Below are positions 33,632 to 47,800 of a DNA stretch of 64,000 bases, one piece after another. Both the position numbers and the translations under genes were made by a program. The stretch is from Absidia repens. Lineage: Eukaryota > Mucoromycota > Mucoromycetes > Mucorales > Cunninghamellaceae. The stretch spans positions 1-64,000 of the forward strand of contig MCGE01000038.1 in assembly GCA_002105175.1 (NCBI GenBank). Direction: 5' to 3'. The notes beneath the pieces were generated by a model. It saw only the letters and a list, made by a program, of their open reading frames with translations. It was not told where the DNA came from and ran no database searches. Position 1 is the stretch's first letter. The number at the start of each line of letters is the position of its first letter.

Positions 33632-34681
33632 TTGGACTGGCCAGAATATTTGACTTGGATCATGCTCTATATCAAGATGACGATCATCACTTGTCGCGAC
33701 CGAAAGGTGTACTGGCAAAAGGGGAACTGTCCATACCACCTCAACTTCAGTTTCGGCGAATACATGGATATGCATCGTTTCAATGAAATCTCCAATTGGC
33801 ACGTCTTCTGTACTCCAAATGGTCAATTGTAAGTTGATAGAAATAGGTACACCATGGATAACTGCTAAAGCAAAAAACAGCATATTGACTTTTTATTTTT
33901 ATTATTATTATTATAGATCTGATGAAGATCCGTTGTATCAAATCCGCTCCTTCCTTCAACATTACAATGATCACCTGGTGACAACAATGGAGCCTGGCAG
34001 GCATATGTGTGTCGACGAGTCGATGAATCAATGGTTGGGACAAGGAATGCCAAACTTGAAGAAGGTGCCTCGGAAACCACATCCAATTCGGCAGGAATAC
34101 AAGTGCATCGCGGACAATGTATCTTCTGTGATTCTGCGTCTGGACTTCTCGGGTGATCCTTTGCTCGCAAGGCGGCGTCTGGCTCCTGGGGAAGACCGTG
34201 CTATTGTGGCAACCGTCAAGCGCTTGACCTCTCCATGGTTATATACCGGAAGAACAATTGTGGCGGACTCCTGGTTTAGCTCCCCTGAGATGGCAAGAAA
34301 ACTCAAGTTGGAAGGCTTACATTCAATTATGCAAGTGACCAAACGGGCTTATTGGCCAAAAGGTATACCCAACGTGGATGTGGTGCAGATCCCTGGTGAA
34401 GAATACGGCAGCTATAAGGCAATGAAGTCAACGGTGCCCTTTGAATCCTTATATGTGGTGGCTTTTAGAGACTTGAAGGCGAATCATTGAAACGCCATAT
34501 TGCTGAGCTCAGGCAAGGCCGTCGCGTTGATCCTATGGCAACTAGAAGCTCTTCTACCAGTGAAACAAGTCATTCTTTGGTTCAAATAGGCAAGACAAAA
34601 AGCAACAAACCCAAGGGCAGTGTGCCAAGGATGCATTGGACAACATATCATGGACGCCGTACGATTAGGATAGTTTAGTAA
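33632..34681 (+). mobile_element. Decayed PiggyBac-like transposase
   Basis: The open frame from 33632 gives CPYHLNFSFGEYMDMHRFNE, matching the helical region before the catalytic core. An 88-nt GT-AG intron (about 33829-33916) joins it in frame to SDEDPLYQIRSFLQHYNDHL. The DDE core follows: MCVDESMNQWLGQGMPNLKK (first Asp), KRLTSPWLYTGRTIVADSW (second Asp) and FSSPEMARKLKLEGLHSIMQ. A stop at 34488 lies where the adjacent frame continues with GESLKRHIAELRQGRRV to 34678, so a one-base frameshift is likely. The N-terminal third is missing or unreadable, and no terminal repeats or TTAA duplication were identified. The call rests on the VDES and ADSW(F/Y) motif spacing of the DDE_Tnp_1_7 family. 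Confidence 0.75.
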
Positions 34682-35858
34682 CATTTAGTTTAGTCCCTTC
34701 AATACATATTTTTTTTTCGAAATAAAAAACTCTTTTATTCATTATATACTGTGTATTTCTTTGTGCAGCAAAAACGGCCGCACCAAAAAAGGAAAAATTG
34801 TATCTATTCAGCAAAAAATCAAAAAGGCACATAAATTGTATTTTTGATATATTATTGGACAATTCAGTTTAATAAAAAAGGCTTTTATTGGCAATGTATC
34901 AGACAGAATATATTTTTGAAGTCACGGACGAAAACGGCCGCAGGTCATGAATAGTACCTGTATATATTAAAAAGAAAATGCTTTGTAAGAAAACTCAGCT
35001 ATTCCGCTGACGCCCTGCCCACCGTAGGAGTCTTCCATCCCATATTATCAAAACCCACACTTCAGAAGCCCCGTGCCACCCAGTAGCTACCTAATTAATA
35101 CTGTTCTCAACTTTGCTCTTCAATATACCGCACCACAACAAAATACACTGTAATAGCTGTTTTTTCACACAAGCACATCCCTGTATTCTTTTCTACGCAC
35201 AAACTTATACATTCGATGAAGCTCATCATGTATACGTACAACAGAGAAACTAATTATAATAAAGAGAACAAATTTATTCAGACGTAGATACAAACGATGA
35301 CAAACTATTACTAAACTAATGAGTGCTAATCTACTGTCGTTCCCAAATCCTACATCCAAAATGAAAGCGTTTCCCCTTGATGTTTGCTTTGCGTTTTTTA
35401 AAACGCCCCTAATTCAAGATCCTAGATCACCAGTACCCCAATGAGCCTTGCCATCATATCATTCAGACTATCATGAAGGAAAAAAAAAATAAAAAAGAAA
35501 GAAAAAGAAAGCAAAAAAATTGGTCCAAAAAAATATAAAGCAAATGCGGAGACTGAAATCATATCATTCAGACTATCAAAAAAAAGGTGCAAATCAAACA
35601 ATATATCATACAGCCAATGTACGAATTTTCCAATAATCCACAGTCATCCAACCTAATACAGAGATACTTCTTTTTTTTTTTGATACACACAACAATAAAT
35701 TGTTTATTTAAAAAATGATTCGATAAAATATAATAAGACACACACTATAAAAAACTAATATCTAATAAATAAAATAAGATGAAGAGATAACTGATATAAA
35801 ATAGAGAAGGAGGAAAATAAATACACACATAAAAAAATTGGGAAGAGGGATACTAAAT
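34682..35858. other. Gene-free region downstream of the transposase relic
   Basis: Includes two copies of AAAACGGCCGCA (34771-34782 and 34931-34942), each beside AT-rich sequence with AATAAAA(A/G), dispersed-repeat copy E and the 3' flank of the fatty acid synthase gene. A second short fragment repeats GAAATCATATCATTCAGACTATC (about 35546-35572), which also occurs at about 35451-35472. I see no gene. Confidence 0.5.
35245..35565 (-). repeat. Dispersed repeat, copy E (second subtype)
   Basis: Contains AAATTTATTCAGACGTAGATAC (about 35268), CCAAAATGAAAGCGTTTCCCC (about 35355), a GCGTTTTTTAAAACGC hairpin (about 35389-35404), CTAGATCACCAGTACCCCAATGAGCC and a purine-rich block ending GCGGAGACTGAAATC. 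It is the inverse counterpart of copy F. Confidence 0.8.
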
Positions 35859-38800
35859 CTATAAAGCTAGCGCGACAGCCATGGCGTAGGAACCAGAATG
35901 ACTAATGCTGACATTGATTTCCTTAATACCAGCAGATTCGGCGAGAGATTTGACCTTGCCAGCTAATTGGACTTGAGGAGCACCCGTGGTTTCATTAGCA
36001 ATGATTTCAATTTCATTCAAAGGAGCACCAGCACCGTCAGAGGGGATATCGCCATAGGAAGAAAGGGCCTTGAAGACGGCTTCTTTCGCAGACCATCGGC
36101 CTGTAAAGCTTGCTTGAGGATCAGGACGCGAGGTACAGTATGAGACTTCAGCAGGGGTAAAGTTCCGTTCAACAAAGGTATCGTTATCCACATTCACAGA
36201 CGAGGTCAATTCCACATCAACACCGACACCCTTCTTTCCAGCTTGTTGTTCGGTTAAGGACAGTAAGACTTGTTTGGTGGCTTCAGCATCCCCAGTAGAA
36301 ATAGCTTTGGCAGTGGCAGATTTGGCGTCAAATGTCCACGTCTTCTTTTCCTTGGAGTACTGAGCACGGGCATTGGGATTGAGGTACACCGTATGTTCCA
36401 ATTCATCACTATAAGGAGGAGCATCCTTCACTTGAATAAAGTCGCTGACACCGGTCAAAGAGTCGTGGAGGTAGCGATAAGCCTTGGCGTAACGTTGAGC
36501 ATTGCGAGCCTTGTAAGCATTGTAATCAGATTCTTCCAAAGCACCAAGGACATAATCAGGATGGATAATAAGAATTTCACCACCAGCTTGACCGAAACCA
36601 AAGGACTTGAGCAAACCAGCCTTGAGACCATCAGTTTGGATAGATCGAGATGGGTACACAATATATTCGAATTCCTTCAATACTTCGTCCACGTTATCCG
36701 CATTTCGGTTTCCAGGAATAAGTCCACTGAGCAAGCATTGAATCATACCATTGCCATCCATGAAGCAGCAGGACCCTTTGGATGACCTGTCAAATACTTT
36801 TGAGTAATAGCAAGAAGAGCGTTACCCTTGGACCGGCCGAGATGTTTGAGTTGGGTGTTCAATACGCGAGATTCGTTCTTGTCGTTCGCTTTTGTTGAAG
36901 TACCATGGAAAGATGCCACATTGATGTCGTCGACAGTTAAGCCATATACAGCCAATGCACCACGAAGAGGAGAAATAGAGGTGTCGTGTTGGAAGAAGTT
37001 GTGGCTCCAGGTTGAGAATGCTTCAGATTCTTGTCGCTTCGCTTCCTTGTCGATAAAGTCGCTTCGTTCTTGTAACCAATCTTGTTCGTCGGCAATATCC
37101 AATTCACCGGAAGCTTTGAGTTCATCCAATTCTTCACGTAAATTGTCATATTCAGCTTCGAGCCATAATTTGATTTGAGCGCGACGAGACTTGAGTTGAC
37201 GAGAGCGGTATTTGAAGTTGAGAAGAGGGGAGGCACGCTTTCCAGATGTTTCCCGAGCAGTAGTCAAGATACCAGCACCTGGGGCAGGGACAGATCGGCC
37301 TTCCTTGTCAGTAGCAGTGTTGGTCAAAGCAATAATACCATAGATGGGAGCGCCGATTTCGATAGCAGTGGCGGCAGTCATCAAGATGTGGTTGCCAGCA
37401 CCATGAGCTTCCATGAAACCACTTCGAGTCGTGGTGGCAGGGCGGGACATTTCAGAAGGCGTACGACCATGAGCAAGTTCGTCGACAGTATTGGATGTGG
37501 CCTTCATGTTGGCAAATTCGTAGCTTGATTCTTCTGTGACATCTTCAGTGGCACCAGCAATCATGATCTTTGCTTTTCCAGTGAGAATACTATCCACAGC
37601 CAATTCAACGGACACAGCAGAGGTAGCACAGGCGTTAACAGGTGTTCTGATAGGACCAGAGGCTGACAAAAGAAGAAGATTGATCCAAGCAGGCATGGTG
37701 TTGATGAAAGATTCTTGTAAAATATCCTGTTGCACAGGCTTGTCAAGGAGACGATCACGGAAGAGGCCACGTTGAGCTTGTTGACCACCAACGCCGGAAC
37801 CACTGGTGTTACCAATTTCAGACACATGCACATACTTGAAGAATTCATAAGGATCAGTAATACCGCAAGACACAAAGGCTTCCACAGTAGAGACAATGTT
37901 GAAGAGAGTAACAATATCGACTTGATCGACGATATCCTTGGGCACACCATAACGAGTAGCATCCCATCCAGTTGGAATTTGACCAGCAACCAGACGATCA
38001 AATCGAAGAGCCTTGGGTACGTATAAGGTAGCACCCTTCTTCAGGACAACCACCCATTCTTCAGGAGCAGTTTCGTACACATCAGCTTTGTCACCCTGTT
38101 GCAACTTGAATGTTTGAGCTTCATCTTGAGAGCAAGAAAAGGGTTCCAAATCATGGTCAACGACAATTTCTTGCATAATCATCTTCTTGTTAGGATCGTA
38201 ACCGTCCATCACCGAAGGATCTAAGAACAAAAATATCAAAAATCAATATGGAGTAGTGGTTGCTTAAAAATTCCGTTTCTTTAGACTTACCGACAAATCG
38301 AATACCACTGTGTTCCAAAATTTGTTTTTCATATTTCGATTTGATATCCTTGTCTTCCACAGGTTCGTTGGTTTTAGCGTCAACCCAGCCAGAGTAAGGA
38401 GTTCCATTCTTGAGATTACCATGATGATGCTTGATATGACCCATAATCCATGACATTTCAATACAACCTTCCAGCGAGAATTCACCATTGGCTTCCATTT
38501 CCCAACGAGTACGAGCGTTACCCCAAGGAGACACTTCACCAAAACCAGTAACAACAATCACCTTGTCAAGATCCAACATACCCTTGAGATGAGACAAATG
38601 TTTGTACTTGTCATAGGACTTGAGCTCAGGGAAGTCGAATTTCATGTTGGCCCTAGGAGTAATCTTGTGAGGAATGAATTTGCGGTCAGCTTCTTCACCG
38701 TTGATAATCTTGAAATCGAGGGAGTTGTCAGCAGCCACGGCGTTACGAATTTCAGCAGTTTCACGGATTTCTTGACGCAATTGATTGGTGGCTTCTTGAA

Positions 38801-41800
38801 GGTTGGGGATGTATTGGAAACCACCATTAAGATCAGCCCACACAGGTTCGTTTTGACAAAGTTCGACAATGTTGGGATGCATAAGCCCAAGGATATTGAA
38901 GGACATTTCAGTAGCAGAGAATGTACGAATACCAAGAGCTTCCATTCCTTCAGCAATCATATTGTTGGGACTCATCAAACCGGTACCACGGGTCCAACTA
39001 TATTAGAAATAAGTAGATATACATAGTGAGATTACTATTTTTTTTTCTGTCCAATAATATTTTCACACCACTTACCCAATGACAGCACCAGTGATAAGCA
39101 AGTAACTAGACCAATCTTCAGAGTACCATCGAGAGAAGAGAGTTTCAAGAGAGATTTTGGATTCACTGTATAAACCATCTGAACCGAAGTTACCATGGTT
39201 AGGGGACAAAGGCAAAATAACTTGAGCAGGGCGAGTGTCGGATCCAATGCTTTGCTTGTGAGATTTGATACTACCCAATAAACGAATCAAGTTGGTCAAC
39301 ATCATACGGTGAGCCAATTCTGACTTGGAGTCAATATCATCAATTTGTCGTCCATTTTCAGGCATGGCAGCGAAAGGAATCACATAGTCCAAATCCCAAC
39401 CCAGACCCTTGGGATCGTAGATATAATCAACGAGAGCTTGTACATCTTGCTTTGAGCCTTGATTGAAAGGAACCACCACCAATTCGGAGCCACGGGAACC
39501 AAAGGTTTGATAAATGGATTGGAAGTATTCAGTCACAGACTTACTAAAGCGAGAAGTAGTAACAACCACCTTAGCACCACCAGAAACGAGGCCTTTGAGA
39601 ATTTCGGAACCAATGGAGCCCTTGCCAGCACCAGTAAGTAGGACACACTTGTGAGCGAAAGTAATACCTTCATTAGCGACTTCATTGAGGACATCCAAAT
39701 AGGTTGCAGTCAAACGGTTGCTAAATTCCCAACCATTGGGATCGTTGACGTTCTTTCTCTTGAGATGAAGGAATGGGATCGTTTCAGATTTGGCGGATCG
39801 TTCGGCAACTCGTTTCCGTTCAGCAGTGCGTCCAGTAGAAGACAAGCGACGTTGACGAGATCGGTTTTCCTTCACAATAGTGTTGGACATGGACATAGCG
39901 CGGAGGACATCACCATATAAATCACGGATAGCCAACTTGGTAGTCTTCTTCATCTTGTTTTGGTTGCGAATGATCTTGTAAAGACGGCCCAAGTTTTGTT
40001 GCACCTTGAGACGGTTAGAGTATTCGGAGATCTTGGATCCAGAGGCCATATCCTTGACATAATCAGAGAACTTGCGGCATCCAGGGCGAGGTACTTCATT
40101 GTATTGAATATCACCCTTTTCAGTGATAGTAGTGCTTGGTCCAGTGGGGAAATTGACTTGAAAAAAAAAAAAAAAAAAAATCAGTATCACAACAAAAAAA
40201 AAAAGGAAGCGGGCATTCTATAAATTACCATCTTTGTAAACAGGGTTTTCAGCAAGCACTTCCACGCAGTTTTCAATCAAAGCTTGACCGAATTCCTTGG
40301 CCAATCGGTAAGTTTCACCCTTGTCACCAGCACAGTTTTCGACATTATAGCGCATATAATCAATAAGTTGAGGATAGGCACGGTTCATGATACCCAAACA
40401 TTGTGTTGTCACTTCGCGGTCAACAATAGCCAACTTGCCATAGATAATTGCATACCACATTTCAAGAGCATCTTGACGCACCCAGTTCCAGTAAGAATCA
40501 TATCGGCGAGCCTTGAGAGGAGAGAAGGAAGGAGTAATACCTTCGGCATAGAAATCACCATGTTCAGCAAGCCATTGATCCAATTCAGCTTGTAATTTGA
40601 GGGTAGTGGTCTTTTCTTGTTCGTAGAGCTTGTGTCCATCGCGTAAGTCCTTTTGGAGGTAGTGAGCATATAAATTCAGTTGTTGATAGATCAAGGCATC
40701 TTGTTTGGCCTTCAAAGCATCAAATTCCTCACTGTTGATCATAGCCACAGCCGCACCACCAGCACCGCCAGCAGCAGCAGCAGATCCACCAGCAGAAATA
40801 GTCACACCAGCTTTCTTTGAGTAAGCTTGAGTCACACTATCCAACCATGTCTTGGCTTCAGCTTCAGCACCAAGACGAGAAGCAGGTTCCATAGTAAGAC
40901 CCATCAATAAGACACCATCCACACGACCAGATCCCAAACCGTAAGTTGTTGAGAGGTATGACTTGGCATTGGCCAAAGTAAAGCCACCAGGCATCTTCGC
41001 ACCAATCATTTTAGCCACTAAGGTACTAGTATGTTTTCCAAGAGACCCAGAGAAGCTACCGTCCAAAGAGGCACCAAGTTCATCCAAAGGAGTTTCTTCG
41101 GCCTTTTCAGGTACAGCATTGTTGAATTCTTTTTGGAGATCACCGAGGATTTCGTTTTGCAAGGTAGATTTACCGCCAACCAAGTCCTTGATAGCTTTAG
41201 ACAATGGAACTTCATCCACGGTTTTCTTGAGCTTTTGTGCAATCACAACATGAATCACTTCAGTCGCAGTGACAGGAACATCACTAATAAAAAAATCAGT
41301 ACAATAACTCCTATGCTTTCCTCTTTTTTTTTGATTGATTACCTAATAGGCGCCGCAGGTCCAGCGGTCGCCACCGGAGCGGCAGCAACAGGGGCAGCAG
41401 CAACAGGGGCAGCAGTGGTAACAGCAGCAGAAGCTCCAGAATCAGTAGTAGCAGGCGCAGCAACTTCTTCTTCGGCATTTTCAAATTCATAGTAAATTTC
41501 TTGGGAGTTCTTGGCAATGCAAAGGTTTTGGCGGCGGTTGCTCAAAGCATCGTCATAGGCTTGGTACTTGAGATTCAAAGTACGAGTGGCCATACCGCTA
41601 AGAGTGGGGGAGGGGCCAACTTCAATGAGACGTTCGATTTGGAAGCTCTTGAAGAGTTGATCTTGGGTTTCAATCCAGCGCACAGGGGAGGCAAATTGAT
41701 ATGCCAACAATTCAACCAAAATAATATAACCCAGACGTTGTTGTTGTGCAGGAGTCACATACTTGTCATCTGTCCAGTTTTTGAGTACCTTGGCTAAACG

Positions 41801-44800
41801 AGGACTGGAGGTCAAACCATAAACATTTTCAATATAGCTCTTCTTGGTACTGAATGGTTGAGCAGTCAAGTTGGGAATGTATTTGGAAGAGAGCTGAGCC
41901 ACGTCAATATCAGAAGGATTGAATTTCTTGGCCAAATAGCTACGGAAGGGAGCAACACCGCTAAGTAAGAATGAGGAGTGGAATGGCACATCAATACCAG
42001 GCAAAGGGACAGTAGCATGACCACGTTCAAGCTTGATGCGACCTTGAGCTTCCTTCGCACGAGTCTTTTCCAACACACCATCAATAATTTCGGACAAATG
42101 CTTCTTGACATCTTCAAGAGGCATGGTTTCCATCAATTTCTGGAGATCAATATCGGATACCTTGATGTAGTTCAAAACGTTGGTAAGTACGTCCAAGTTG
42201 GGAAGGGAACCAGCAGCCACATATTGCCAGTTTTCGACATTGAAGTTCACAATTTCCAAAACGTCACCGCTGATTCGAGCAATGGAATCCACAACATATC
42301 GCAGAGCAGTGTCGTTGAAGGACTTGGACACACGAGCAGGATTGACAGCAGCCATACCATAATTGGAGCGACCTTGTTCATCACGTTGCACGGCAGATTG
42401 CATTGTCATACCACGGTAGAAGACGACATCGACAAGAGATTCTAAAGGAAGAACATCGCCAACAGAAGCCAAGGCAGCATATTCCCCGAGAGAGTGACCT
42501 GCGAAGGCACAGTTGCTTTGGATAAGTTCCTTGGATCGCATATCTTCAAACGCCGCCTTTTCCAATAAAGTAAGAGCAGGCTGGGTAAATTGAGTAGCAG
42601 ACAAAAGACCATTGGGAGCTTGGAAAGTATAGAAGGAAGTGCGTTCATTGATGGTAGGGAACAAAGGCAAAGTCTTGATAGAGCCGTCCGATTCCACCAC
42701 ATCATAGGTCATGCTCATGTAGTTTTGACGAATCTTGTTACCCCGAGGACCACCAAAGTAAACAGTTTTTTCCTTGGGATTCAAGCGGACAATTTCGAGG
42801 ATAGAGAAGCCATAGTTTTCCATAAAATGTTTGTCAGCACGATCCCAGATTTCCTTCGCCACATTGGATGAATTGTAAAGAGCCATACCCATACCTTGTT
42901 CTTGAGAACCTTGACCAGTAAACACATAAGCGGTGACAGGTTGTTCGACTTCAGCAGTACCCACCACGACCTTTTCACTGTTTTGGTTGATAGTTTCAAT
43001 TTGGATGATCTTTCGTCCATTCTTCATGCCAGTGTGAGAGAGCTTGGTTTCAAGACGATCAGATGGTAACACCATACCCATGAATTGCACGTTGTAGGCT
43101 ACTACACGACGAGGGACGTTGTCGGCGGCAAAGATTTCCACAAACTTACGAGTAGAGGCACTAGTCCACATGCCATGAGTGATTGTACCAGGAAGGACAG
43201 CCAAGTCAGCAAAGTAAGGGTTGACGTGAATAGGGTTGTAATCACCAGATACATTGGCATAAGGTTCGTTGGAGGCAGGAGCATGGACCACAGAGGAATA
43301 GATAGACTGAGCAGGCATGACTGAGTAACCACCGTTTTCAAAGAAGTGAGCTTGTTCAATTTCTTGACCATTTCGCTTGAGATATTCAATCACGGGGTTG
43401 CCATGGCTTTCACCAGCTTCATAATTGACATTGGCCACCTTGACAAATTCCTTGGTAGACACCTTCATATCAACAGTACCGGTAGTCTTTACACTAGCGA
43501 ACACACGCTTGTTCAAATAATGGAGTTCGGTGGTGAGACGGAATACGAGAGATGTGCCAGGAGAAAGTTCGTAGTTGTCCAATTCTTCAGTCCAGTCGAT
43601 CCATTCCTTTGACTTGAGCACAGCAATATCCTTGACAGATTGGAGATTCAGATTCATAGGAGTTTCCACCTTGCGCTCAAATGTATGTTCAAAGTCGGTA
43701 AAGTTGCCACGATACAAAAATTGACTAGTCACTTCCATCACAGCCTTTCCTTCACGAGCAATAACCCCCTTCACTTCAATGAGCTTTCCGGAATCATTGT
43801 TGATGATAGCGTTGATCTTTGCATAGGTGTCTACAACGTCGCCAACGGAGAGTAAATCGCCACCTTCGAGAAGTCGGAATCCATTGGACAAGTGCACCAA
43901 TTTCAATAAATCACCATCGATTTCACGTGGGAAAATTGCCTTGATGATAGCCTTCCATCCAACAACAATAGCGAAATCCATGGGAGCATAGATCATCTTT
44001 TGACCACGATCAACATACACTTCAGCCTGATTACCGACAGCTTGACAGAATTCCTTGATTTCCGCAGACTTGACAGTTTCGCCCATACCAATAAGCTTTT
44101 CAGTGACAGGGATAGATAAGAAGTCATCATTAGCATTGATGCCAAACCAAAGCTTCCAGTAGAATTCCTTGATACGATCGTTTCGACCCTAAGTTAAAAA
44201 AAAAAAAAAAAAAAAAAGTCAACAAAATATATTCATCACCATCCTAGTAATTTTTATCCAACTTACTTCCATAACTTCGTGAATAGGAGCATAACCAAAT
44301 TCAGGTTTGTAGAGGAAGTGCAATTTCAATGGAACGTAATCATCGCCACGTTTTTCGTAGAGTGTAACATCAATGTTGGTGCCAGTGTAGGAAGCTTCCA
44401 CGGAGGTAACATAGTTTTCGGTCTTTCCAGATGCACTCCATAGGCGTTTGTCTTGTACCTTGAGAGAGACCACTTGACCTTGGGTGTTGAGAGAGACAGT
44501 CGCCTTTTGACCAACACGAGGGCGTAAAATACGGGCCAAAGGGTTGTCAGAGAATTTCTTCCCTTGAACCACGAAGGGAGAGGCGATCAATGCACGTAAC
44601 CAGTTGAAGGAGGCACCAGAAATTGTTTGGAGCCATTCATCTTCTTGAGGGAGGGTGGCTTCGCTGTTACCGGTCAGATAGATTTGTTCAGCAGCAGTGG
44701 AAGAGGCGTCAGGTGCCTTGAGTTTGAGTGTGGTGTTGGAGGAGCCGCCTAAGTACTCAATTTCAGGAATAGAAGATTCATCATTGTTGTAATACTTTTC

Positions 44801-47800
44801 CTTGAGACTTGAGATATGACTAGCATAAATATCGCCCAGAATTTCACCCACAGGTTGGTCGACACGAGTAGCATACTTGGCGGCAACAGGACCATGGAGA
44901 ATACAAGTACGTTGGACATCTTGATCAACCACAGCACCGAGATCTTCAGACTGCCATAAGGAGTCCTTCTTGAACCATACATCGAAGTCCTTGTCCATCA
45001 CAGGAATGAAAGGTACAGGCTTTTGACCACGGCGTTGGCAAAGAGTGACAAAATGGAGAACGTCTTCGGAAGTGAGAAGTTGAGAGTTCGCTTGAGGGAA
45101 TTGAGCCAAGAATTCGCCAGTAAAATCGTCAGGATGATCCAACTGGGAGTATGATTGCAGAGTAGATGTTGTTTCAGCTTTTGAGAAACGTTCTTCGATA
45201 CGACGTAAAAAGTCACCAAGGAGGTTGCGAAGAGTGATGTCAATCCATCGACGTTCGTGCTTCACGTACAATAATTCCACCATACGAACAACCACTTCAG
45301 TGTATGTCATTTCTTGAAGATCCACAACATCACCATTCATTTTTTGACCAAACCACACCTTTTGGAAATCGGCGTTGAGGCGTTGGATGATGTATTCCTT
45401 TTTGGCAAGAAGAGCAGGCAAACGCTTGTCACGGGGTAAGTTGAAGATAGTTTCATCCAGTTCCTTCCATAAACGCACACCACGAGTAGCCACCTTATGG
45501 ATAGGTTCTCCAAGTTCCGATCGCACAGTCATGATACCGCCAGCGGGGCCTTTGTAGGTCTTTTCCCAGTCGCCATCGTCCACACCAGGGGCATCCACCA
45601 TGGCTTGCTTGGCAGCTTCAGAAGCAAGACCTTCTTTAGACACCATCATACGAGAACCAAACATGACACCATCAAAGGGCATAGGAGGATAGTCGAATTT
45701 GGCAGACCACTCACCAGTGATGTAAGGCAAAGTATCGTCCGCACCACCAAAACCAGAACCAGCCACCAGAACAAGGTTTTCTTGGCGACGGATAGAGGCA
45801 TATGTTTCAAGAATGGGTTGATGAACATCTTCGAAACTGTGATGACCACCAGCACGTCCACCAGTCCATTGCATAATGATAGGCATAGTAGGGTTTGCAG
45901 CAGCAATTGAAACGACCTAATAAATAAAAATGTGATGTAAGTCATCGCAGGTCATAGCCACACTTCCCGCTCTTTTTTTTGGTTTTTACCTGACGGATAG
46001 TTTCCACACTTCCTGGTTTGAAGGCAACGTGACGGATACCAGCAGCCTTCAAGTTTGAGATGACTTCATTTGCGACATCCAAAGAGGGAACACCAGCAGC
46101 AATACAGATACCTTCCATAGGGAGACCTTCCTTGCGCATGACTTGGACAAGAGGATATTGGAATCCCCATTGACGAACATTCAAAAATAGAATATTCAAA
46201 GTGATACCTTCACCAGGACGAGTCAAGTTCATGATTTTGTCGACTTTGCCACGAAGCGCCTTTTCATTGTAGTGACCACCACCGGCCAATTCAACATGGT
46301 AGCCAGCATTCATAACAGCAGACACGAATTTTTCACTGACAGTAGAGGGAGTCATACCAGCCACCAATAAAGGAGGTTTTCCTATCAAACGAGATAAGCG
46401 TGTATCCACATGAATGCGCCCATTGCTTCAGAAAAAAAGAGAAAAAGAGGGAAATGTAAGATAATGATTTTGGAATGAGGCGGCGCTTGAATGCGAAGAG
46501 GCCTGTGCGTTTTCTTTTTTTAAAATGTATCTGGCTTACCTTGTAGTCTTGACAAGTTTAGGTTGGAATACCTTGGCCCAGTTTTGAGAGTAGGTAACAG
46601 CACGTAAATCAGAATCAAATAAATCAGCCTTGTAAGATAAATCCAAGTTTCCACCTTCCAAAGCACCAGCCAATAGCACTTGAGCACCGGTTCCTTCCTT
46701 ATTGCGGTAAGTCAACCCACCGACACCCGAGGTACCCCCTGGTCCAAAGTCTATAATATGCGTCAAATCCTTGGGAGCGATTGCCTTTTCCCATTGCACA
46801 TGTCGAGAATAAATCAAGGCCACCAAGTCAGATGTCAATGAAGTGGATGATCGAAGATCCACACCTGAAGAGTGAGACAACAACAAAAAAAAAATGAGTT
46901 TTTTGAATCTCCACCACCCCAACGTCCCCAAATAATTTTCTCCCCAAAAAATAAAGTGAAAAAAAAAAGTATACTTACCAGAATCAGTGGCATAGACAGG
47001 AATTTTCAAATCCTTGGCGTCATGTTGTAAATGATAACGTTCGATGTCCCTTAACAGAGTATCAAAGGCAGATTGTAAATAAGAGCTATGGAAGGGGGCA
47101 GTGATAGGTAAGAATCTTGAAGAGAATTTGATCTTCCGCTGAGAATAAGGCACACGAGATTGATCCAGACCAGTTGGGGCTTTGAGTTTGCGTAAGCTAA
47201 GATTCAAGCCATAGAGGGATTGGGGAGGACCAGTGCAGACAAAGGAACGAGGACCATTGTTAAGAGTGATTTCAATTTGCCGATCAGGGGCCAAATGTGC
47301 ATTGGTAGCTTCGAGATGTTTCAATACTTGAGATTCGCGTAATCCAGTAATAGCCAACATGGGAGTAGGTGTACCTTCATTGTTGTTGAGCGAATCTTCC
47401 AAAATAGTGGGATTCAAAGTGGTGGGAGGGAAAGCTTGTTGCGCACGCGTACCCATCCAAAACAGAAGACCCAGTGCCTTTTCAGCATTGTCCAAGAATT
47501 CTTCGTAAGTGGCGGAGGAAGAGATCACCACAGAACTGATAATACCTTGACTATGACCGGTAGTACCTATAAACGTAGAGAAAGCAACAAATCAGTATAC
47601 CGTTTTCCCTCTTCTATTTCTATCCTTTAGTTTTCTGTTTTCCTTACCATTGATCAAATCCCTAATGTCACCAGGAGTACGATCCATAACACGTAACATC
47701 ACATAATAATGAAGCAATTGAGTGAGACCAATCAATGGCAAACTAACAGGGGCAGACACCAAATATTGCAGATCAGGACGGACTTCCGGATTCTTCAACC

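Noticed and set aside
36745..36770. A very short intron explaining the fatty acid synthase frame change
   Set aside because: The only GT-AG pair there spans about 22 nt and would remove conserved residues of the ketosynthase.
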